Source of the DNA: Arsenophonus sp031446105
GTDB lineage: Bacteria; Pseudomonadota; Gammaproteobacteria; Enterobacterales; Enterobacteriaceae
Reading direction: 5' to 3'
DNA: 64,000 bases
NCBI GenBank assembly: GCA_031446105.1
Contig: CP132907.1
Location: forward strand, 434,001 to 498,000
Shown here: positions 19,446-28,802 of the stretch, one piece after another
Layout of the letters: each line of letters opens with the position of its first letter
Numbering within the stretch: position 1 is the stretch's first letter
Position numbers and translations under genes: made by a program
The notes under the pieces: model-generated
What the model was told of the DNA's origin: nothing
Seen by the model: only the letters and a program-made list of their open reading frames with translations
Databases searched by the model: none

Positions 19446-20804
19446 GTGATATTATCAAAATTTAAAAAAAAAAATCATCAAGAATATCTTGATAATTTAG
19501 TAAAATTATCCCAATTTCCAAAAGAAATTATTACTCTTTACGATACAAAATCTTTTCGAAAAATACTTTTAGATAAAATTAGCAAGTCTCAAAATCACAT
19601 ATATATTACTACACTTTATCTAGAAAACGATGATGCAGGACAAGAAATATTAAATACTCTTTATCAATCAAAAACAGCATGTCCAAAATTAGATATAAAA
19701 ATTATGGTAGATTGGCATCGTGCACAACGAAATCGTATTGGAAATAAAAAAATTATAACGAATGCCGATTGGTATTATCAAAATTCACTTTTATCTCCAG
19801 AAATAAATATTCCTATTTTTGGTATCCCAATTAATACACGTGAAGCTTTAGGTGTTTTACATCTAAAAGGATTTATATTGGATGATACGGTTATTTATAG
19901 TGGAGCTAGCATTAATAATGTATATTTACATCAGCATCAATATTATCGCTATGATCGGTATCATATATTAAAAAATATACAATTAGCTAAAACCATGAAA
20001 AATTTTATAGATAAAAATTTATTATCTTCACCTGCTATTCAACGTTTAGATCAACCTAGTCTTCCAAAAAATACCAGTATCAAAAGTTTAGTAAAAAAAT
20101 TTCGTAATAATTTAAAAAGTGCTAATTATCAATATCCAAAAAGTGCAACAAACAAAGAATTAGGAATCACTCCATTAATTGGTTTAGGAAGAAAAAACAA
20201 ATTAAATAAAACCATTATACATTTAATGTGTAGCACAGAGAATCAAATAACAATCTGTACACCTTATTTTAATTTACCAAATATTTTAACTCGTATAATT
20301 ATAAAATTATTAAAAAATGAAAAAAAAATCGAAATAATTGTAGGAGATAAAACTGCAAATGATTTCTATCTTCCACCAGATGAACCTTTTAAAATTATTG
20401 GCGCATTACCTTATTTATATGAAATTAATTTACGTAAATTTATTTACCGATTTCAATATTTTATAGACAAAAAAAAATTAATTATCAGATTATGGAAAAA
20501 TGATATCAATAGTTACCATTTAAAAGGAATTTGGATAGATAATAATTGGCAATTACTTACAGGCAATAATTTAAATCCACGTGCATGGAGATTAGATTTG
20601 GAAAATGCAATTTTAATTCATGATCCAGAAAAAACATTAATAAAACAAAAAAATAAAGAATTGCAATATATAAGGTTTCATACTAAAATTATAAAAAATT
20701 ATAAAGATATTGAAAATATACAAAATTATCCAAAAAAAATCAAAACACTTCTTCGTCAATTAAGAAGAGTTCATATTGATAAATTAATACGCCGTATAAT
20801 TTAA
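19446..20804 (+). CDS. pssA: Phosphatidylserine synthase PssA
   Basis: CDP-diacylglycerol--serine O-phosphatidyltransferase of the phospholipase D family, the first step toward phosphatidylethanolamine. The 452 residues (E. coli 451) carry two HxK catalytic motifs: HLKGFILDD with H139 and K141, and HLKGIWIDN near residue 357. TICTPYFNLP and TGNNLNPRAWRLDLENAILIH are almost as in E. coli. The start is a GTG at 19446, preceded by AGAGAAG about 9 nt upstream. It gives MILSKFKKKNHQ, matching E. coli MLSKFKRNKHQ with one extra residue. It stands alone between long spacers and converges with murI. Confidence 0.97.
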   Translation: MILSKFKKKNHQEYLDNLVKLSQFPKEIITLYDTKSFRKILLDKISKSQNHIYITTLYLENDDAGQEILNTLYQSKTACPKLDIKIMVDWHRAQRNRIGNKKIITNADWYYQNSLLSPEINIPIFGIPINTREALGVLHLKGFILDDTVIYSGASINNVYLHQHQYYRYDRYHILKNIQLAKTMKNFIDKNLLSSPAIQRLDQPSLPKNTSIKSLVKKFRNNLKSANYQYPKSATNKELGITPLIGLGRKNKLNKTIIHLMCSTENQITICTPYFNLPNILTRIIIKLLKNEKKIEIIVGDKTANDFYLPPDEPFKIIGALPYLYEINLRKFIYRFQYFIDKKKLIIRLWKNDINSYHLKGIWIDNNWQLLTGNNLNPRAWRLDLENAILIHDPEKTLIKQKNKELQYIRFHTKIIKNYKDIENIQNYPKKIKTLLRQLRRVHIDKLIRRII

Positions 20805-21222
20805 TTAAATATATATGTAATCTGTTATTAAAAAATATATTTAAAAAATTATATTTTTACAATCTATAATTATTTTTTTAAACAACTAATTGTGTAATAT
20901 TTTTATTATTTTTAATGTATATTTTTTTTTATAAAAAATAATATTTAATGAATCTATTCTATTTTTATTAAAATATTTTAAATTCCTTTATTCAGTAAAA
21001 TTGAAAACAATCTAATCGTTTATTTTTTTATTATTTTTATTATTAGTTTAATTTTATAAAATTATTTTTTAATAAGAAATAATTTTTTGATATTTTTTTA
21101 GAAAAAAATAGTGTCTTTAATTTAAAATTTTAATTTTTATTAAAAATACAGATTTTATTTTAAAAAAAATGTATTGAAATTAATATTTCAATTTATAATA
21201 ATTTTATATCATTATTACTAAA
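20805..21222. other. Convergent spacer between pssA and murI, no gene seen
   Basis: The 418 bp between two converging genes are almost pure A+T, with long T and A runs that could end transcription in both directions. I see no gene or clear hairpin terminator. Confidence 0.5.
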
Positions 21223-22047
21223 CTAAATAATAATTTTTTGAAATTTATAAAAACCTATCCTCGAAAATACTAAAAAAAGTTTTTTACTTTTATTATCAAT
21301 TTTAGTCAAATAAACAATATTTTTCTCTTTTATTAACATATTTTTTTTTTTATTTATAATGAACTCTTTTTGTTTATTCATTAAAAAAAAAGCTCGTTTT
21401 GCAATTGCAGCGCTGGAATCAATTATTACAGTTTTTTCTGAAAAAATTTTTTTAAATTCTTTTAATAATAATGGAAAATGTGTGCACCCTAATATAATTG
21501 TATCAGGTGGTTTTTTCATCTGTAACCATGGCTTTAATATAATCATTAATCTTTTCTTTGAAATACTTTCTCCATGAATTTTTTTTTCTGCTAATTGCAC
21601 TAATTTTGATGAAGCAAGCATTTTAACAGTAAAATTTGTAGCAAATTTTTTAATTAAATTTTTAGTATAAACCCCATTTACAGTTAATTTTGTTGCTAAT
21701 AATCCGATAATTCCATTACGAGTTAATTGAATAGCAGGTTTTATTGCAGGAACAACGCCTATAATAGGAAATGAAAAAAAATTTCTTAAAAAAAACAAAC
21801 TGGCAGTACTTGCCGTATTACAAGCAATTATTGCTATTGAAAAAAAAGTTTTTTTCTGAATTTTATTCAGCAAAACACTTAAACGTGCAGTAATAAATTC
21901 TGTTTTTTTATTCCCGTAAGGAAATGCTTCGTTATCTAAAACATAAATATAATTTATATCTGGTAATAACTCTTTTACTTCATAATAAATAGATAACCCA
22001 CCAACACCAGAATCAAGAATTAAAATAGTAGGTGAAATAATATTCAA
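21223..22047 (-). CDS. murI: Glutamate racemase MurI
   Basis: Cofactor-independent racemase supplying D-Glu for MurD. The two catalytic cysteines are in ACNTAS (C76) and GCTHFP (C188), and the catalytic Asp is in DSGVGGLS (D12). VVPAIKPA and LDNEAFPYG also match the family. It has 274 residues (E. coli 285), with a shorter N terminus. The only reasonable start in frame is the TTG at 22047: an in-frame stop lies four codons upstream, and there is no ATG or GTG before the catalytic Asp. No clear Shine-Dalgarno sequence precedes it, so translation may be weak. Confidence 0.95.
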   Translation of the reverse strand: MNIISPTILILDSGVGGLSIYYEVKELLPDINYIYVLDNEAFPYGNKKTEFITARLSVLLNKIQKKTFFSIAIIACNTASTASLFFLRNFFSFPIIGVVPAIKPAIQLTRNGIIGLLATKLTVNGVYTKNLIKKFATNFTVKMLASSKLVQLAEKKIHGESISKKRLMIILKPWLQMKKPPDTIILGCTHFPLLLKEFKKIFSEKTVIIDSSAAIAKRAFFLMNKQKEFIINKKKNMLIKEKNIVYLTKIDNKSKKLFLVFSRIGFYKFQKIII

Positions 22048-22559
22048 TTTTATTAATTATTGTTTTTAATTTATAAATATTATTATAAAATACATTAAAA
22101 ATAATATTTAAACAATAATTTTATATACATTAAAATTATAATTTATAATTATTAAAAAAATAATATTTATAATTATTTATTTTTAATTCAAAAAAAATAA
22201 AAAACTTAAATATAATAAAATTTATCACTACTCTCTTAATTAAGTTTTTTAGTAATTAAAATTATACAAGTTTATTGATTTATAATTTAAAAATTTTTTT
22301 GTAAAAAAAATTATTTTTAAATAATAGTAATACTTTAAACTTAATATTTACTTATTTACTGTGATTAATTATATTAGATTTTTTAAAATACACTAAAAAT
22401 ATTATAATTTTTATTAAATTAAAAATTTTATATTTTATCAATAAAATATAAAAATATTTTTAATATTGATGCGCTAAAATCTAAATAATATTATTTTTTA
22501 TTACATATGACTTTAATATCATAATCGCTATCTATAACAATTTTTTGTATAATCAAAAT
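22048..22559. other. Divergent spacer between murI and ygfZ with one strong hairpin
   Basis: The 512 bp hold the promoters of two divergent genes. The one clear structure is a perfect inverted repeat at 22426-22453 (13-bp arms, 2-nt loop), about 106 bp before the ygfZ start. No gene is visible. Confidence 0.5.
22426..22453. repeat. Perfect inverted repeat, 13-bp arms with CA loop
   Basis: Arms 22426-22438 and 22441-22453 are exact reverse complements separated by CA. It lies in a divergent promoter region, so it could be an operator or an RNA hairpin. It is made only of A and T in the arms, which lowers its significance. Confidence 0.5.
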
Positions 22560-23516
22560 ATGAAAAAAATACTATCAAAGAATCAATTGCCATTAAAACT
22601 AATGTTTCTAAATGATTGGAATTTTATTACAATTAATGGTATTGATCTAATACAATATTTACAAAATCAATTCACTGCAGATATCTTATCTCTAAAAAAA
22701 AATAAACATTTATTTACTGCACATTGTAATCCAAAAGGAAAAATGCATAGTACATTACATCTCTTTCATTATAAAAAAGGCTTTGCTTATATTTTACGTA
22801 AAAGTGTAGCACAAAAACAAATAGATGAATTAAAAAAATATTCTATATTTTCAAAAATTACTATCCAAAAAGAACCTGATATAATACTATTAGGTATAGC
22901 AGGTGAAGATGCACAAAAAAAAATGAAAAAATTTTTTCCTCAATTACCTAATCAAGAACACTCAGTTGTTTCTTTTAAGGAAACAGTTTTATTGCATTTT
23001 CATTTACCAACAGAACGATTTTTAATTGCTACAAATAAAATAATTGCCAATAAATTAATGAAATATTTTAAGGTACACTCCAATAGCCAAGAATGGTTAG
23101 CTTTAAATATTTCTGCTGGTATTGCTAACATTGATATTGAAAATAGTCAAAAATTCATACCTCAATCTGCTAATTTAGAAGCATTACCTGATAGTATTAG
23201 TTTCCAGAAAGGATGTTACATTGGACAAGAAATAATTGCACTTACAAAATATAAAGGTGCTAACAAAAACAGAATGTTTTTTTTACAAGGCACTGCAAAT
23301 ACAACGCCAAAAATAGGTGATGGTGTTGAATGGAAATGCAAAAATTATTGGCGACGTATTGGAAAAATTTTAGCTGCTGTAAAATTCAATAATAGAAAAA
23401 TTAACATACAAATAATCATGAATCATGAAATTTCTGAAAATAGTATTTTTCGTTTAATAAAAGAAGAAAACAGTCTATTAAAAATACATCCTTTACCTTA
23501 TTCATTTAAAAAATAA
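22560..23516 (+). CDS. ygfZ: tRNA-modifying protein YgfZ (folate-binding, Fe-S related)
   Basis: Folate-binding GcvT-like protein needed in E. coli for activity of iron-sulfur enzymes such as MiaB, and thus for tRNA modification. The 318 residues (E. coli 326) keep the hallmark KGCYIGQE at residues 217-224, containing the conserved cysteine C219. The AHCNPKGKMHS segment and the end IHPLPYS also match E. coli. The frame extends back to a TTG at 22545, but the ATG at 22560 (MKKILSKNQLPLKLM) is the more natural start. No strong ribosome binding site is visible. A 46-bp dispersed repeat begins on the last base of its stop codon. Confidence 0.95.
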   Translation: MKKILSKNQLPLKLMFLNDWNFITINGIDLIQYLQNQFTADILSLKKNKHLFTAHCNPKGKMHSTLHLFHYKKGFAYILRKSVAQKQIDELKKYSIFSKITIQKEPDIILLGIAGEDAQKKMKKFFPQLPNQEHSVVSFKETVLLHFHLPTERFLIATNKIIANKLMKYFKVHSNSQEWLALNISAGIANIDIENSQKFIPQSANLEALPDSISFQKGCYIGQEIIALTKYKGANKNRMFFLQGTANTTPKIGDGVEWKCKNYWRRIGKILAAVKFNNRKINIQIIMNHEISENSIFRLIKEENSLLKIHPLPYSFKK

Positions 23517-23561
23517 AAAAATTTAAAAATATTATATATGATTAGTTTTTTTATAAAAAAT
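23516..23561. repeat. Dispersed 46-bp exact repeat, copy 1
   Basis: This segment, starting on the last base of the ygfZ stop codon, is identical over 46 bp to 47201-47246 in the same orientation. It includes the recognisable core ATTATATATGATTAG followed by a T run and TATAAAAAAT. The flanks on both sides are unrelated. Confidence 0.85.
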
Positions 23562-23612
23562 ATTATTAAAATTAAAAAAATTAAAAAAAATATTCAAAAT
23601 ATAATAAAATAA

Positions 23613-23663
23613 TTATAATTTTTATTAAAATTCAAAAATAATATTTTATTATAAAAATTATAA
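23613..23663. terminator. Possible bidirectional terminator hairpin between ygfZ and ubiH
   Basis: Arms 23613-23625 and 23651-23663 are perfect 13-bp reverse complements, and further inner pairing is possible with a small bulge. It lies between the converging ygfZ and ubiH, where a two-way terminator is expected. The stem is all A and T, so stability is doubtful. Confidence 0.3.
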
Positions 23664-23811
23664 ATAATAAAAAATAAATGTAATATTTTATTTTTATAAA
23701 AAATTATTTTTAAATATTTTTAATAAATATTATTTTTTTAATTATTAAAGATATTTCGTATTTATTTTTATTAAAAAATAAATTATATTTAAAAAATATA
23801 TTTTTTATAAA

Positions 23812-24993
23812 TTAATAATAAAAATATTTTGTACCAAATATTTTATGAATAAAAATATCACGTATTAATGGTAATTTTTTCATGATAATAAATGCAATAT
23901 TACGACTCATACTAAAAACTTTATCATTATTTGTAAATAAATAAATTAAGTTATCTGTTAATTTTATTACTCTTTTTCTATCATTATCACGTTGAACTTG
24001 ATAATCCATTAAAATAGAATAATTACCGATATCACCACCATGATCAGCTACTCGACTAATTATTTTAGATAAAATTATTATATCACGAATACCAAGATTA
24101 AAACCCTGAGCAGCTATAGGATGTATAGTTTGTGCTGCATTTCCAACTAAAACAATTCTATGACTGATATTTTTTTTTGCTTGAGAAAAAAACAATGGAA
24201 AAAAAGAACGCTCTGTTACTAACTGAATTTCACCTAAATGCCAACCAAACAATTTTTGTAATTCTACAATAAATTTATTATCACACCATTTCATAATATT
24301 CTTTTTTTCTTTTAATGGATGACACCAAATTAATGCATTTTTATTTGCTGATAATGGCAACATAGCCAATGGTCCACTTTTAGTGAAACATTCAAATGCT
24401 CGACCATATGATAATTCACTAGTAAAAACGTTAGCAATAACTGCACATTGCTGATAAGATTTTTTTTTAAATTCAATTTTACTAATTTTTCCTATTATAG
24501 AATTACTACCGTCAGCACCCAGTAATAATTGACCTTTTAAAATCTTACCACTTTTTAATTTAACTAATACAAAATTAACTTTTCTTTCAAAAGAAATTAC
24601 TTTATCAGGAGCATATAATGTAATTCCAGGATCTGTTTTTAATACTTTAAATAAATAGTTTTCTATATCATTTAATGCAACTACATAACCAAATGCAGGA
24701 AGAGAATAATCTTTTGAGTTTATATTCAAAACCCAAGAATGTCCATATTCAGAAATACAAATTTCAATAATTGGTGTAATATACTGTTTTAATGCAGACC
24801 AAATACCAATTTCTAAAAAAAATTGACACGTTCCGTAAGTTAATGCAAGAGTTTTACCATTAAAATTACTATATAATTTACCAGGTAAAACTGCTGTGAT
24901 TACTGAAACTTGAATATTACCCTTACTAATTTTTGAAATAGCAAGGGCCAATGATGAGCCTACAACACCACCACCAACAACAATTGCTTTCAT
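23812..24993 (-). CDS. ubiH: 2-octaprenyl-6-methoxyphenol hydroxylase UbiH
   Basis: FAD-dependent aromatic monooxygenase of ubiquinone synthesis. The N-terminal FAD loop VVGGGVVGSSLALAIS, the mid motif LLGADGSNS, and the second FAD motif VGNAAQTIHPIAAQGFNLG are present. From the ATG at 24993 it has 393 residues (E. coli 392). A first ATG six codons upstream is rejected because GGAGAAG lies at proper spacing before 24993 and the upstream codons have no E. coli counterpart. Details such as RAFECFTKSGPLAMLPLS favour UbiH over its paralogue UbiI. In E. coli pepP, ygfB, zapA and ssrS lie between it and ygfA. None is visible here. Confidence 0.96.
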   Translation of the reverse strand: MKAIVVGGGVVGSSLALAISKISKGNIQVSVITAVLPGKLYSNFNGKTLALTYGTCQFFLEIGIWSALKQYITPIIEICISEYGHSWVLNINSKDYSLPAFGYVVALNDIENYLFKVLKTDPGITLYAPDKVISFERKVNFVLVKLKSGKILKGQLLLGADGSNSIIGKISKIEFKKKSYQQCAVIANVFTSELSYGRAFECFTKSGPLAMLPLSANKNALIWCHPLKEKKNIMKWCDNKFIVELQKLFGWHLGEIQLVTERSFFPLFFSQAKKNISHRIVLVGNAAQTIHPIAAQGFNLGIRDIIILSKIISRVADHGGDIGNYSILMDYQVQRDNDRKRVIKLTDNLIYLFTNNDKVFSMSRNIAFIIMKKLPLIRDIFIHKIFGTKYFYY

Positions 24994-25332
24994 TTTGTAA
25001 TGCTTCTCCATAAATTATCAAGCAAAATAATATCTTTACGTTATGTCTAAAAAATAATTAATTATTGAAGCACTTTATTAAAAATTGTTAAAAAAGCAAA
25101 ATTTTAATAAAATTGGACATATATTAAATATCTAAATAAATATCCTATCTATTTCTATAAAATATTAATTTAAATATTTAAAAAAATAAAAAATTTATAT
25201 TTTTTATAGAGTATTTAACAAAAAAAGAATATAAATTTTAAATAAATTTATTAAAATAAATCTATATAAACAAAAAATAAGTTATTATAATTAAATATCA
25301 CAAAAAAAAATATAATTTTTATCTTATGTATA
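24994..25332. other. Divergent spacer between ubiH and ygfA, no 6S RNA recognised
   Basis: The 339 bp between divergent ubiH and ygfA correspond to the place where E. coli has zapA and the 6S RNA gene ssrS. I looked for the closing stem and bubble flanks of 6S RNA and found no recognisable sequence. Only A+T-rich spacer remains, presumably with both promoters. Confidence 0.45.
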
Positions 25333-25929
25333 ATGTTTAAAAAATATGTTGAAAAAATTAAATATAAAAAAAATATAATTAGAAAAAAAATAAGAAAAAA
25401 ACGTCGAGAATTAACAAATTTAGAACGAAAAAAATCTGAATATAAAATTACAAAATTAGTATTAAATCAAAAAAAAATATCGTCTGCAAGACATATAGGA
25501 TTATTTCTTTCATTTGATGGAGAAATAAATACAAATTTTTTAATCAAAAATCTATGGAAAAATAATAAAAAAATTTATCTCCCAATTTTAAATACTTATA
25601 ATAAAGAAATAATATTTGCAAAATATTTTCCAAATACCATTTTAAAAAAAAACTACTTTAATATTTATGAACCTTTAATAAATAACAGAAATATTATATC
25701 AATAAAAAATATGGATATTATATTTGTACCATTAGTAGCATTTGACAAAAAGGGAAATAGATTAGGAATGGGAGGGGGATATTATGATAAATTACTTCGA
25801 AATGTTAAAAAAAAAACATTTCTGATTGGATTAGCTTATAATTTTCAATTCGTTAATAAGCTTCCTACAGAACCATGGGATATATCACTACCTGAAATTA
25901 TTACAGAATTAAAAATATGGAATTGGTGA
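25333..25929 (+). CDS. ygfA: 5-formyltetrahydrofolate cyclo-ligase (YgfA/Fau)
   Basis: Enzyme of folate metabolism that turns 5-formyl-THF into 5,10-methenyl-THF using ATP. It has 198 residues against 182 in E. coli. The N terminus is extended by a lysine-rich stretch, followed by RKKRRELTNLERKK. FLSFDGEINT, VPLVAFDKKGNRLGMGGGYY with the nucleotide-binding GMGGGYYDK, and WDISLPEIIT are conserved. The basic start is heavily biased toward A, so its exact beginning is less certain. It converges with rpiA. Confidence 0.93.
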   Translation: MFKKYVEKIKYKKNIIRKKIRKKRRELTNLERKKSEYKITKLVLNQKKISSARHIGLFLSFDGEINTNFLIKNLWKNNKKIYLPILNTYNKEIIFAKYFPNTILKKNYFNIYEPLINNRNIISIKNMDIIFVPLVAFDKKGNRLGMGGGYYDKLLRNVKKKTFLIGLAYNFQFVNKLPTEPWDISLPEIITELKIWNW

Positions 25930-26059
25930 TTTAAAAAAATAATTTTATAAATTTATAATTTACAATCACGTTCTAAGAAATAGTTTAATAAATACTTTTA
26001 AGACATTTTTTCAAAAAATTAAATTTAAAAAAATATAAAAATATAAATTTTATAATTCA

Positions 26060-26746
26060 TTAAGAAATTTTTTTAAAACATTGTTTAGAAATAAATTTTT
26101 TTACTACACCATCTAATGTTGCCATTAAAATAATATCTGCTGAACGATTAGCAAATAATCCTACTGTTACAACACCTACAATGGCATTAATTTTATTTTC
26201 AAAATCAACTGGATCAATAATATTTAAATTATGAATATCAAGTATAATATTTCCATTATCAGTAAGAATATTTTTTCGATACTCTGGTAGACCACCTAAT
26301 TTTATTAATTCACGAGTAACATAAGATTTCGCCATAGGAATAACTTCAACAGGTAATGGAAATTTACCTAAAATATCAACTTTTTTGGATTGATCTGCAA
26401 TAACAATAAATTTTTTTGACATTGCTGCTAACACTTTTTCTTGAGTTAAAGCTCCTCCTCCACCTTTAATCATCATTAAATTTGAATTAAATTCATCAGT
26501 GCCATCTATATAAACATCAATACTATCCACTTTATTACTATCAATTATTGGAATAGATAAATGTCTTAATTTATTACTAGAATCCATAGAACTAGAGACC
26601 GCACCTTTAATTAAATGTTTTAATTTAGCTAAACTATTAATAAAATAAGAAACAGTAGAACCTGTTCCAACACCAACTATCATATATGGTTTTATATATT
26701 CTAAAACAGCACATCCAACTATTTTTTTTAAAATATTTTGTTTCAT
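26060..26746 (-). CDS. rpiA: Ribose-5-phosphate isomerase A
   Basis: Pentose phosphate pathway enzyme interconverting ribose-5-P and ribulose-5-P. From the ATG at 26746 it has 228 residues (E. coli 219). AAGGAA sits at good spacing before this ATG, whereas the upstream ATG 11 codons earlier has no E. coli counterpart. Motifs are VGVGTGSTVSYF, DGTDEF, IKGGGGALTQEK, and KFPLPVEVIPMA. The gene is divergent from argP, as in E. coli. Together with zwf it suggests a working oxidative pentose pathway. Confidence 0.97.
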   Translation of the reverse strand: MKQNILKKIVGCAVLEYIKPYMIVGVGTGSTVSYFINSLAKLKHLIKGAVSSSMDSSNKLRHLSIPIIDSNKVDSIDVYIDGTDEFNSNLMMIKGGGGALTQEKVLAAMSKKFIVIADQSKKVDILGKFPLPVEVIPMAKSYVTRELIKLGGLPEYRKNILTDNGNIILDIHNLNIIDPVDFENKINAIVGVVTVGLFANRSADIILMATLDGVVKKFISKQCFKKIS

Positions 26747-26878
26747 ATAATTAATTTCCTTGTTATTGTAGAATATCAAAATTTATTAATATCATTATTT
26801 TTAAAGCTAAAAATAAAAATATATTACATAATTAAGAAATAAAATAACATCAAAAGTAAATTTTAAAGAGATTTTTTC

Positions 26879-27790
26879 GTGATTAAACGTCCTGACTATC
26901 GAGCATTACAAGCATTAGATATGGTAATCCATGAACGTGGTTTTGAACGTGCAGCAAAAAAATTATGCATTACTCAATCTGCCGTTTCACAAAGAATTAA
27001 ACAACTAGAAAACTTATTTGGTCAACCATTATTACTAAGAACAATTCCGCCTAAACCAACTATAGAAGGACAAAAACTACTAGCACTCTTACATCAAGTC
27101 CAATTATTAGAAAAAGAATGGTTAAGTGATACAAATAATACTAATAAACCTTTGTTACTATCGATTGCAATTAATGCTGATAGTTTAGCAACTTGGTTTT
27201 TACCTGCTCTTCATTCCGTACTACACGACAATTCTATTCGACTAAATATTCAAGTAGAAGATGAAACAAAAACTCATGATAGTTTACGAAAAGGGGAAGT
27301 TGTTGGCGCTATTAGTATTCAATCAGAATCTTTACCTGGCTGTTTAATAAATCAACTTGGAGCAATTGATTATTTATTTGTTGCCGCACCAACATTTGCT
27401 AAACGTTATTTTCCGAGTGGCGTAAAAAAAAATTTATTATTAAGAGCACCAACTGTCGCTTTTGATCATTTAAATGATGTACATCAAGCTTTTATTCAAA
27501 AAATTTTTAATTTATCTCCTGGAAGCGTTCCATGTCATATTGTAAATACATCAGAAGCCTTTGTACAACTTGCTAAACAAGGATCAACTTGTTGCATGAT
27601 CCCACACTTACAAATAATTAATGAATTAAATTCAGGTGAATTAATAAATCTTACTCCTGGTATATACCAAAGAAGAATGTTATATTGGCATAGATTCTCA
27701 CCAGAAATGAGAATAATTAAAAAAATAAGTGATGCTCTTATAAAAACAGCAAAAAAAATATTAAAACAAGAGAATAATGATAAAAATTAA
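26879..27790 (+). CDS. argP: LysR-family regulator ArgP (IciA)
   Basis: LysR-type transcription factor. E. coli ArgP senses lysine and arginine and activates argO, dapB and others. It was first described as an inhibitor of replication initiation. The N-terminal winged helix-turn-helix (GFERAAKKLCITQSAVSQRI) is nearly identical to E. coli, and the C-terminal effector domain (VNTSEAFVQLAKQG, TCCMIPHLQI) is intact over 303 residues. The start is a GTG at 26879, preceded by AAAGAG, giving MIKRPDYRALQALD. It is divergent from rpiA. Dedicated regulators are rare in genomes this reduced. Its classical target argO does not follow it. Confidence 0.97.
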   Translation: MIKRPDYRALQALDMVIHERGFERAAKKLCITQSAVSQRIKQLENLFGQPLLLRTIPPKPTIEGQKLLALLHQVQLLEKEWLSDTNNTNKPLLLSIAINADSLATWFLPALHSVLHDNSIRLNIQVEDETKTHDSLRKGEVVGAISIQSESLPGCLINQLGAIDYLFVAAPTFAKRYFPSGVKKNLLLRAPTVAFDHLNDVHQAFIQKIFNLSPGSVPCHIVNTSEAFVQLAKQGSTCCMIPHLQIINELNSGELINLTPGIYQRRMLYWHRFSPEMRIIKKISDALIKTAKKILKQENNDKN

Positions 27791-28262
27791 AATTATCATT
27801 TTTATCTTTAAAATATATTTTATATTACAATACATTTTCTAATTTAAAAATATGCGAAATAATTTTAATATATTTTAATTTTTAAAAATATTTATTTTTA
27901 CAAACATTTTTTATTTTATTAATTTTTATTAATTTAAAATTATATTTTTATAACTTTATATTTTAAATAAAAACATAAAACAAATATATAAAATAAGATG
28001 TATAATAATTTTTTAATAAAAAAATATCATTTTTTTGTAATTTCAATTTTTTTAAAAAATATTATAAATATTTTGATAAAAGATATTTTAAAAAAAATAT
28101 AATTTTACATTTAAAATAGATATTTTATCTTTTTTCAAAATTTATCTATAAAGATAATAATCTAAAAAATCCACATAAAAAAATGCTCTTAAATGATTTC
28201 TTTATAAAATATTTTTAATAAAAATTACAACTAACAGCATAAAATTATATCTATTTTTTGAA

Positions 28263-28355
28263 ATGAAAAAATCTTATAAAAATATAAATACTATTTTTTT
28301 GTTAAATACCAATACACATCAATCATCGGCATTATTAGTTATAAAAAATGCATAA
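28263..28355 (+). CDS. Possible 30-residue small ORF, unrecognised
   Basis: An ATG frame of 30 codons, reading MKKSYKNINTIFLL and ending SSALLVIKNA. It shows no resemblance I know to any leader peptide or small protein. There is no good Shine-Dalgarno sequence. Frames of this length arise by chance even here, so support is weak. It is listed because a perfect inverted repeat follows it by 84 bp, an arrangement that could recall attenuation. Confidence 0.12.
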   Translation: MKKSYKNINTIFLLNTNTHQSSALLVIKNA

Positions 28356-28438
28356 CAAAATTACGTGAAAAATAACTATTTTATCACTAAATATAACATT
28401 CTTATATATTGAATAAATTTCTCTAAAGGAAATAAGAG

Positions 28439-28515
28439 AAACCTAATATTTTTAAATATTGTTACTATCAGAATTATAAAAATACTAAAAATATTTTTTT
28501 AAAAATATTAGGTTT
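28439..28515. repeat. Perfect 18-bp inverted repeat with 41-nt loop
   Basis: Arms 28439-28456 (AAACCTAATATTTTTAAA) and 28498-28515 are exact reverse complements, and each contains a CC/GG step that is rare in this spacer. The loop is 41 nt. Just before it lies a shorter pairing of TCTCT with AGAGA around 28420-28439. As RNA this would form a long hairpin. A decayed mobile-element end or a structured RNA are both possible, and nothing identifies it. Confidence 0.6.
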
Positions 28516-28802
28516 AAAAAAATATATTAAGAATATTGTTTTTAATAACATGATTATTATGTATATTAAAATTATGCAGTCTTTATTAGTACATAATAAA
28601 ATTAAAAAATTGCATATTTTTAACATTTCTTTTAAAATTATCTAAAATAATATTTTCTTCAAATTATAATTTATCTTTAAATAACTTATAAATTTAAAAA
28701 AAATAAGATAAAAACTCTGCAAAAAACTTAAAATAAAAAAATTAAATTAATGCCTCCTATAATAAAACAACCAATCAAAAAAAATTAGTCTAATTTTTTT
28801 AA

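Noticed and set aside
24994..25332. 6S RNA (ssrS) expected before ygfA
   Set aside because: No closing stem or conserved bubble sequence could be recognised.
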